This document shows positions 58,632-64,000 of a stretch of 64,000 nt of DNA, piece by piece. The notes beneath the pieces were generated by a model, which was not told the DNA's origin, did not search any database, and saw only the letters and a program-made list of their open reading frames with translations. Each line of letters starts with the position of its first letter. The first letter of the stretch is position 1. The stretch lies in assembly GCA_964599095.1 (NCBI GenBank), contig CAZREB010000012.1, positions 1-64,000 on the forward strand, written 5' to 3'. The DNA comes from SZAS-79 sp964599095. Its GTDB lineage: Bacteria; Pseudomonadota; Gammaproteobacteria; Burkholderiales; SG8-39. Position numbers and translations under genes: made by a program.

Positions 58632-58647
58632 TTGCCGGTTCCGGCAA
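58632..58647. terminator. Short perfect inverted repeat at the convergent 3' ends
   Basis: TTGCCGG (58632-58638) and CCGGCAA (58641-58647) form a perfect 7-bp stem with a two-base loop, directly against the gamma-carbonic anhydrase stop codon at 58648. Such a tight hairpin could stall polymerase or protect the 3' end. There is no T-run, so the terminator call is tentative. Confidence 0.4.
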
Positions 58648-59193
58648 TCAGCGCGCGGAAGGCGGCAGGGGCTGCTCGCGCAGCTCGCGCCTGAAGATTT
58701 CCGAGCGCTCGACGTAGCTCTGCGCTGCGCCGAGCACGTTCTTCCTTTCCTCGTCGGTCAGTTCGCGCACGATCTTGCCCGGCGAGCCGAGCACCAGCAC
58801 GCCGTCGGGAATCACCTTGCCCTCTGAAATCAGGCTGTTGGCGCCGACCAGCGAGCCGCTCCCGATCTTCGCGCCATTGAGCACCACGCTGTTGATCCCG
58901 ATCAGCGAGCCGTCGCCGATGGTGCAGCCGTGCAGCATGACCTTGTGGCCGATGGTCACCCTGCGGCCGAGCTTCATCGGGAAGCCGGGGTCGACGTGCA
59001 GCACCGAGCCGTCCTGCACGTTGGTTTCGTCGCCGATCTCCACATGGTCGTTGTCCGCCCGGATCGTCACGCCGAACCAGATGCTGGTGTCGTTGCCCAG
59101 TTCGATCGAGCCGGACAGCATGGCATTGGGGGCGATGTAGTGGCGCTCGCCGCGGAAGACGACGCGGCGCTCGCCAAGGGAAAAGATCGGCAT
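58648..59193 (-). CDS. Gamma-carbonic anhydrase-family hexapeptide protein
   Basis: The 181-residue left-handed beta-helix protein has hexapeptide repeats (SIWFGVTIRADNDHVEIGDE, GSLIGINSVVLNGAKIG). Zinc-ligand-like His residues occur in DNDHVEIG and ...GRRVTIGHKVMLHGC. It matches the YrdA/CaiE/PaaY branch rather than the archaeal Cam type, and carbonic anhydrase activity is not certain. It converges with the SDR gene and diverges from dadA. Confidence 0.9.
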   Translation of the reverse strand: MPIFSLGERRVVFRGERHYIAPNAMLSGSIELGNDTSIWFGVTIRADNDHVEIGDETNVQDGSVLHVDPGFPMKLGRRVTIGHKVMLHGCTIGDGSLIGINSVVLNGAKIGSGSLVGANSLISEGKVIPDGVLVLGSPGKIVRELTDEERKNVLGAAQSYVERSEIFRRELREQPLPPSAR

Positions 59194-59243
59194 GGTTGGG
59201 GGGACTCTTCGGCGTGTAACAGTCGGGTCGCTATCATAGCGCG

Positions 59244-60515
59244 ATGAAAATCGTCGTCCTCGGCGCCGGCGTGATCGGCGTGGCCACCGCCTGGTACCTG
59301 ACCGAGGCCGGCCACCAAGTCACCGTGGTCGACCGGCACCCGGAGCCCGGGCTCGAGACCTCGCGTGCCAACGGCGGGCAGATCTCCGCGGGAGATGCCG
59401 AACCCTGGGCTTCGCCTTCCGTGGTGCCGAAGATCCTGCGCTGGCTCGGTCGCGAAGACGCGCCTTTGCTCTTTCGACCGCGCGCCGATCCGGCGCAATG
59501 GGAGTGGGCGTTGCGCTTCCTGTACGAATGCCTGCCCGGTCGCTTCGAGAAGAATGCGCGTGAACTTGCCGGGCTTGCGCTCTACAGTCGCGACAGCCTC
59601 AGGGCCCTGCGCGGCGCGACCGGCATCGAGTACGACCAGCAGGCGCGCGGGATCCTGCACTTCTGCACCGATCGGGCCGAATTCGTGGCGCTCGCGGCCC
59701 ACGCACGAGCGCCGGCGTCCGGGGCGTTCCGCCACGAGGTGGTCAGCGCGGAGGAGGCGATGCGGATCGAGCCGGCGCTTGCACGCTCGGTAACGCCGAT
59801 TGCCGGCGGTGTCTTCACGCCGGACGACGAATCCGGCGACGCGCACAAGTTCACGCAGCGGCTGGCGGCGCTCGCAATGGGCAAGGGCGCGGTGTTCCTT
59901 GCCGGTGCGACTGTCACGGCGATCGAGACGGCAGCCGGTCGAGTGACCGGCGTGCGTCTTGCCGGTGCGTCGGAGTTGCTCGGCGCGGACGCTTTCGTCG
60001 TGGCCCTCGGCAGCGAGAGCCCGTTACTGCTCGGGCCATTGGGCATCCGGATCCCGGTCTACCCCCTCAAGGGCTACTCGATCACGATTCCGTTGACGGA
60101 GACCACGGCGCCGCTGGCCCCTTTGGTCAGCCTCAGCGACGAAGCCGGCAAGCTCGTGTTTTCGCGGCTCGGCGACCGGCTCAGGGTTGCGGGCACCGCG
60201 GAACTCGCGGGCTATGACCGCACGGTCAATACGGTGCGCTGCGGGGCGATCCTGGAACGCACGCTGACCGTATTTCCGGGAATCGCGGACGGCGCCGAGG
60301 TGGCCTACTGGGCCGGATTGCGACCCGCCACGCCCAACAATATCCCGGTCATCGGCGGGACGCGGTTCGAGAACCTGTTCCTCAATACCGGGCACGGCAC
60401 GCTGGGCTGGACGCTGGCCTGCGGGTCGGGGCGCGCGCTTGCCGAAATCGTGTCCGGGCGCCGCCCCGGCGTGGACTTTGCGTTCTGCGGCCCGCAAGGC
60501 GCCACCCGCCGCTGA
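59244..60515 (+). CDS. dadA: D-amino acid dehydrogenase small subunit (DadA)
   Basis: The 423-residue flavoprotein has the N-terminal dinucleotide motif VVLGAGVIGVATAWYL and DadA landmarks SRANGGQISAGDAEPWASP, YDQQARGILHF, SYPLKGYS-like VYPLKGYSITIPL and GTRFENLFLNTGHGTLGWTL. It oxidises D-amino acids, feeding electrons to the quinone pool. TATCAT at 59232-59237 lies only six bases before the ATG, so if it is a real -10 the transcript would be nearly leaderless. Confidence 0.93.
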   Translation: MKIVVLGAGVIGVATAWYLTEAGHQVTVVDRHPEPGLETSRANGGQISAGDAEPWASPSVVPKILRWLGREDAPLLFRPRADPAQWEWALRFLYECLPGRFEKNARELAGLALYSRDSLRALRGATGIEYDQQARGILHFCTDRAEFVALAAHARAPASGAFRHEVVSAEEAMRIEPALARSVTPIAGGVFTPDDESGDAHKFTQRLAALAMGKGAVFLAGATVTAIETAAGRVTGVRLAGASELLGADAFVVALGSESPLLLGPLGIRIPVYPLKGYSITIPLTETTAPLAPLVSLSDEAGKLVFSRLGDRLRVAGTAELAGYDRTVNTVRCGAILERTLTVFPGIADGAEVAYWAGLRPATPNNIPVIGGTRFENLFLNTGHGTLGWTLACGSGRALAEIVSGRRPGVDFAFCGPQGATRR

Positions 60516-60530
60516 TATCATCGCCCCCCC

Positions 60531-61436
60531 ATGCGCCAGAGCGATTCCCTGTTCTTCCACATCCGCGGCCTGCGATACCACGTGAGGCGCTGGCCGGGCG
60601 AGCGGCCGCCCGGCGAGCCGGCTGACGGGTCCTCGCGCAAGATGGTGCTGCTGCACGGCTGGATGGACGTGTCGGCCTCGTTCCAGTTCCTCGTCGATGC
60701 GCTCGATCCCGGCTGGGAGGTCTATGCGCCCGATTGGCGCGGATACGGCCTGACCGACTGGGTCAAGGCCGATGCCTACTGGTTCCACGACTACGTGGCC
60801 GACCTCGACCAGGTGTTGCAGGAGATCCAGCCGGACGAGCCGGTCAACCTCGTCGGCCACAGCCTCGGCGGCAACGTCGCCTCGGTGTACGCGGGCACGC
60901 GGCCCGAGCGGATTGCGAAATTCGTCAACCTCGAGGGCTTCGGGATGTCGCGCAACAACCCGGAGCAGGCACCGGCGCGGCTGCTGCGCTGGCTGAACGA
61001 GTTGCGCGAGCCGCCGGCGTTGCGGCCCTATGAGACCTTTGCCGCGCTCGCTGACCGCCTGCAGAAGAACAATCCCCGGCTGCTGCGCGAGCGCGCGGAG
61101 TTTCTCGCGCGCCACTGGGGCAGGGAAGTGCCGGGCGGCGGCGTCCAATTGCGCAGTGACCCGGCGCACAAGATCGTGAACGCCACGTTGTCGCGCATCG
61201 AGGAGATGCTGGCTTTCTGGCGGCAGGTGACGGCGCCGGTGCTGTGGGTGGATGCGTCCGAGTCGAAGACGCTCAAGCAGATCGGCATCGATTCCGAGGA
61301 CTACGCGATGCGCCGCGCGGCGTTCAAGACTTTGCGCTACGAGACCGTGCAGGCGGCCGGCCACATGCTGCACCACGACCAGCCGGAAGCGGTCGCGCGG
61401 CTGATCGAAGGCTTCCTCGCCGAAACGGACGCGTGA
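60531..61436 (+). CDS. Alpha/beta-fold hydrolase
   Basis: The 301-residue protein begins MRQSDSLFFHIRGLRYHVRR. It has the oxyanion strand LLHGWMDVSASF, the nucleophile elbow GHSLGG (VGHSLGGNVAS), an acid near LWVDASESK and catalytic His in QAAGHMLHHDQPE. The fold is that of esterases, epoxide hydrolases and related enzymes; the substrate is unknown. The stop overlaps the PHP gene start by one base (TGATG), so it is first in a four- or five-gene block. Confidence 0.9.
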   Translation: MRQSDSLFFHIRGLRYHVRRWPGERPPGEPADGSSRKMVLLHGWMDVSASFQFLVDALDPGWEVYAPDWRGYGLTDWVKADAYWFHDYVADLDQVLQEIQPDEPVNLVGHSLGGNVASVYAGTRPERIAKFVNLEGFGMSRNNPEQAPARLLRWLNELREPPALRPYETFAALADRLQKNNPRLLRERAEFLARHWGREVPGGGVQLRSDPAHKIVNATLSRIEEMLAFWRQVTAPVLWVDASESKTLKQIGIDSEDYAMRRAAFKTLRYETVQAAGHMLHHDQPEAVARLIEGFLAETDA

Positions 61437-62284
61437 TGGCCGGGGCAATCCGCGACGTCGACCTGCACTGCCATTCGTCGGTGTCCGACGGCGTGCTTGC
61501 GCCCGCGGAGGTCGTTTCGCGCGCGGTGGCGCAGGGCGTGCACGTCCTCGCGCTGACCGACCACGACGAAATCGGCGGCCTCGATGCGGCGAGGGCGGCG
61601 GCCGAAGCGGCCGGGATCGTCTTCATCGACGGGGTCGAGGTGTCGGTGACCTGGCGCGGGACCACCGTCCACGTGGTGGGATTGCGCATCGACCCGGGCA
61701 ATCCGGTCCTCGCCGGCGGCATCGAGTCGGTGCGCAGCGGCCGCATCGAGCGCGCCCGGCGCATCGGCGAAGAGCTGGCGCAGGCCGGCGTTGCCGGTGC
61801 GTTCGAAGGCGCGATGAAATTTGCGGCGAATCCCGGGCTGGTCGGGCGCACGCACTTCGCGCGCTTCCTTGCCGAATCCGGCGTCGTGCCGGACGCGAAG
61901 TCGGCGTTCAAGCGATTCCTGGTCCCGGGCAAACCGGGATATGTCGCGCACGAATGGACTGATCTGGTAACCGCGGTCGGCTGGATCCGCGCCGCCGGCG
62001 GGCAGGCGGTGCTTGCGCACCCCGGCCGCTACTCGCTTTCTTCCGGCGCGCTCGGCGACCTGATGAATGAATTCCGCACCGCCGGCGGTGTCGCGATCGA
62101 AGTCATCACCGGGAGCCACTCGCGCGACCAGTACGGGATGTTTGCCGAGATCGCGAGGGATCTGGGCTTCCTCGCCTCGCGGGGATCGGATTTTCATGCG
62201 CCCGGCGAGGGCTATGCCGATTTCGGGAAGCTGCCGCACCTGGTCAAAGGCCTGACGCCGGTCTGGCACGACTGGCCGCTCTGA
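61436..62284 (+). CDS. PHP-domain phosphoesterase (RNase AM/YciV type)
   Basis: The 282-residue protein has PHP metal motifs DLHCHSSVSDG, LTDHDEIGGL, GVEVSVTWRGTTVHVVGL, LAHPGRYSL and SDFHAP. It matches YciV, a 5'-3' exoribonuclease (RNase AM) that also removes phosphate from adenosine 3',5'-bisphosphate. It is followed after four bases by the Sua5-like gene. This pairing is conserved in many betaproteobacteria. Confidence 0.92.
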   Translation: MAGAIRDVDLHCHSSVSDGVLAPAEVVSRAVAQGVHVLALTDHDEIGGLDAARAAAEAAGIVFIDGVEVSVTWRGTTVHVVGLRIDPGNPVLAGGIESVRSGRIERARRIGEELAQAGVAGAFEGAMKFAANPGLVGRTHFARFLAESGVVPDAKSAFKRFLVPGKPGYVAHEWTDLVTAVGWIRAAGGQAVLAHPGRYSLSSGALGDLMNEFRTAGGVAIEVITGSHSRDQYGMFAEIARDLGFLASRGSDFHAPGEGYADFGKLPHLVKGLTPVWHDWPL

Positions 62285-62287
62285 GCG

Positions 62288-62923
62288 ATGGCGCAGTTCT
62301 TCAGCGTCCATGCGACGCACCCGCAGGCGCGGCTGGTTCGCCAGGCGGCCGAAATCGTGCGCAACGGCGGCCTGATCGCCTACCCGACGGACTCCTGCTA
62401 CGCGCTCGGCTGCCACATCGGCGACAAGGACGCGATGGACCGGATGCGCCGCGTGCGCGGGGTCGACGACAGGCACCACCTGACGCTGATGTGCCGGGAC
62501 CTGTCGGAAATCGCCACCTACGCGATCGTCGACAACGTGCAGTACCGGCTGCTGAAGGCGGCGACACCGGGTAGCTACACGTTCATCCTGCGCGCCACGC
62601 GGGAGGTTCCGCGCCGCCTGATGCATCCGCGCCGCAAGACCATCGGCGTGCGCGTCCCGCAGCACGCGGTGGCGCTTGCGTTGCTGGCCGAGCTGGGCGA
62701 ACCGATGCTTTCGGCGACGCTGCTCGTGCCCGGTGACGATGCGCCGATCTCGGAGGGGAGCGACATCCGGGCGCGCCTGGAGCGCCAGATCGACCTGATC
62801 CTGGATGCCGGGCACTGCGGCATCGTGCCGAGTACGGTGCTGGACCTGACCGGCGACTCGCCGGTCGTCCTCCGCGAGGGCGGCGGATCGCTCGAAGCGC
62901 TCGGTCTCGAATCGGTCGAGTAG
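62288..62923 (+). CDS. Sua5/YciO/YrdC-family protein
   Basis: The 211-residue protein has the YrdC fold: an N-terminal GGLIAYPTDSCYALGC segment, MDRMRRVRGVDDRHHLTLMCRD, PGSYTFILRATREVP and VPSTVLDLTGDSP. The family makes threonylcarbamoyl-AMP for tRNA t6A modification. This branch resembles YciO, whose exact role is less settled. It lacks the extra C-terminal Sua5 domain. Confidence 0.9.
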   Translation: MAQFFSVHATHPQARLVRQAAEIVRNGGLIAYPTDSCYALGCHIGDKDAMDRMRRVRGVDDRHHLTLMCRDLSEIATYAIVDNVQYRLLKAATPGSYTFILRATREVPRRLMHPRRKTIGVRVPQHAVALALLAELGEPMLSATLLVPGDDAPISEGSDIRARLERQIDLILDAGHCGIVPSTVLDLTGDSPVVLREGGGSLEALGLESVE

Positions 62924-62957
62924 AGTCGCTGCACGGCGCGGGGCGCCGGGCCGCATC

Positions 62958-62966
62958 TGCTAAAAT
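62958..62966 (+). promoter_or_regulatory. Extended -10 promoter of the site-2 protease/trpS operon
   Basis: TGCTAAAAT (extended -10, TGnTAAAAT) lies 27 bases before the start of the protease gene, and no -35 hexamer is recognisable upstream. The 69-bp spacer after the Sua5-like gene otherwise contains only GC-rich sequence. An extended -10 can function without a -35. Confidence 0.5.
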
Positions 62967-62992
62967 CGCGACCCAAAGCTCCTCCCGCGGCG

Positions 62993-63646
62993 ATGGAAAT
63001 CAATCAACTCATACAGACCATTGCCCTCTACGCGCTGCCCGTGTTGTTCGCGATCACGCTGCACGAGGCGGCGCACGGCTACGTGGCGCGCCATTTCGGC
63101 GACATGACGGCGTTTGCCGAGCGGCGCGTCAGTCTGAACCCGATGCGCCACGTCGACCTGGTGGGCACGGTCCTCGTGCCGCTGGCGATCCTGCTCGCGT
63201 CGGGCGGCCGGTTCCTGTTCGGCTGGGCGAAGCCGGTGCCGGTCAACTACTCGGCATTGCGCAAGCCCAAGCAGCACATGGCGTGGGTGGCCGCGGCCGG
63301 GCCGGCGGCCAATCTCGTCATGGCGATCGGCTGGGCGCTGATGCTGAAGGCGGGAATGGTCCTGCCCGAAACCGCCTACACCGAGCCCCTGGTGCGCATG
63401 TCGGAAGCGGGCGTGCGCGTGAACCTGATCTTCATGTTCCTGAACCTGCTGCCGATCCTGCCGCTCGACGGCGGGCGGATCCTCGCGAGCCTGCTGCCCA
63501 ACCGCGTGTCCTGGCATTACGCGAAGCTCGAGCCCCTGGGCCTCCCGGTGCTGCTGGTGCTCGTCGTGACCAACATGCTCGACGCGCTGCTCGGGCCGCT
63601 GCTCGTGTTCTCCGAATCGCTGATCCACGCGTTCGTATTCTTCTAA
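62993..63646 (+). CDS. Site-2 protease-type M50 membrane metalloprotease
   Basis: The 217-residue protein has about five membrane helices with the zinc motif HEAAH (ITLHEAAHGYVARHFGD) and the distal zinc Asp in NLLPILPLDGGRILAS. It lacks a PDZ domain, so it belongs to the small S2P-like branch near SpoIVFB rather than RseP. It probably cleaves single-pass membrane substrates, which are unknown. It lies seven bases before the trpS start and shares its promoter. Confidence 0.92.
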   Translation: MEINQLIQTIALYALPVLFAITLHEAAHGYVARHFGDMTAFAERRVSLNPMRHVDLVGTVLVPLAILLASGGRFLFGWAKPVPVNYSALRKPKQHMAWVAAAGPAANLVMAIGWALMLKAGMVLPETAYTEPLVRMSEAGVRVNLIFMFLNLLPILPLDGGRILASLLPNRVSWHYAKLEPLGLPVLLVLVVTNMLDALLGPLLVFSESLIHAFVFF

Positions 63647-63653
63647 GGCCGCC

Positions 63654-64000
63654 ATGTACGAACCCCGAGTCCTGTCCGGAATGCGCCCGACCGGTGCGCT
63701 GCACCTTGGCCACTATCACGGCGTATTGAAGAACTGGGCCAGGCTCCAGACCGAATACCCGTGCCTGTTCTTCGTGGCCGACTGGCACGCGCTGACGACC
63801 AATTACGACGAAACCGGGTCGATCGAGCAGAACACCTGGGACATGGTCGTCGACTGGCTGGCCGCGGGCGTCGACCCGGCGCAGGCCACGCTTTTCATCC
63901 AGTCGCAGGTGCCCGAGCACGCCGAACTGCACCTGCTGCTGTCGATGATCACGCCGCTGGGCTGGCTCGAGCGAGTGCCGACCTACAAGGACCAGCAGGA
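63654..64000 (+). CDS. trpS: Tryptophanyl-tRNA synthetase (3' end outside window)
   Basis: The first 115 residues are present and the gene runs off the right edge. Class I synthetase features are clear: the N-terminal VLSGMRPTGALHLGHYHGVL with its HIGH-like motif, then FFVADWHALTTNYDET and LFIQSQVPEHAELHLLLSMI. It charges tRNA-Trp. The KMSKS motif would lie beyond the window. ATG 63654 follows the protease stop by seven bases with a weak ribosome-binding site. Confidence 0.95.
   Translation, partial: MYEPRVLSGMRPTGALHLGHYHGVLKNWARLQTEYPCLFFVADWHALTTNYDETGSIEQNTWDMVVDWLAAGVDPAQATLFIQSQVPEHAELHLLLSMITPLGWLERVPTYKDQQ

Noticed and set aside
1..64000. tRNA, rRNA, CRISPR arrays, integrases or transposases
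   Set aside because: None was recognised in the intergenic spacers or among the protein products.

Overview
The window looks like a draft or metagenome-derived contig from a GC-rich betaproteobacterium, probably near Burkholderiales. The base composition is high-GC throughout. Bug-type solute receptors and ABC_sub_bind receptors are present, and the right edge carries a PHP phosphatase, Sua5/YciO, site-2 protease, trpS series that is common in that class. A run of exactly 100 N at 5842-5941 is a scaffold join. I found no rRNA, tRNA, CRISPR array, phage or complete insertion sequence. No stretch longer than about 300 bases lacks a gene.

Regions, left to right. (1) 1-4062: a multi-GAF hybrid-type sensor kinase, a stand-alone receiver and a SAM methyltransferase, joined by ATGA overlaps. 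(2) 4165-9124: two paralogous ABC_sub_bind receptors flanking a VapBC toxin-antitoxin pair and the gap, then a RidA-like lipoprotein, a Tat-exported metallo-beta-lactamase-fold hydrolase and a SCO1/SenC protein. (3) 9132-14575: a cyclic-nucleotide-binding K+ channel, a membrane acyltransferase, a glutaredoxin-DinB gene with an in-frame TGA at the first active-site Cys, a Ser/Thr kinase with a cyclic-nucleotide-binding domain, a membrane-anchored BRO-N-like protein and a histidine-kinase remnant. (4) 14632-18876: cupin, amidohydrolase, CcdAB, TauD-type dioxygenase, MaoC-like protein. (5) 18934-22858: a second kinase/receiver operon ending in a receiver-cyclase. (6) 22956-34523: catabolic genes (aldo/keto reductase, MBL hydrolase, CoA transferase, Bug receptor, thioesterase, enoyl-CoA hydratase, a second TauD-type dioxygenase, C45 acyltransferase) and a large MscS channel. 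(7) 34652-45852, mostly minus strand: a branched-chain-type ABC transporter with fused permeases feeding HyuA/HyuB hydantoinase-oxoprolinase genes, with a diguanylate cyclase gene embedded on the opposite strand. (8) 45896-56668, minus strand: nicotinamidase, a 6-hydroxynicotinate-reductase-like Fe-S protein, a fused molybdenum hydroxylase, its FAD subunit and a three-module flavoprotein, suggesting N-heteroaromatic (nicotinate-like) metabolism. (9) 56744-64000: DHDPS-family enzyme, SDR, gamma-carbonic anhydrase, DadA, alpha/beta hydrolase and the conserved PHP-Sua5-S2P-trpS block.

The strongest novelty is the gene at 11704-12474. The TGA at 11746-11748 replaces the first Cys of a glutaredoxin CxxC motif, giving UxxC. 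The second Cys, the cis-Pro TVP loop and 242 further codons stay in frame. A perfect 7-bp hairpin with a GTT loop lies at a SECIS-like distance downstream. I propose a selenocysteine-containing glutaredoxin fused to a DinB-like four-helix domain. A second notable item is a roughly 65-bp intergenic repeat with TGGCAGCATTTCGG-type ends. It has three clear copies and two weaker ones, and they tend to abut or form the 3' ends of genes.
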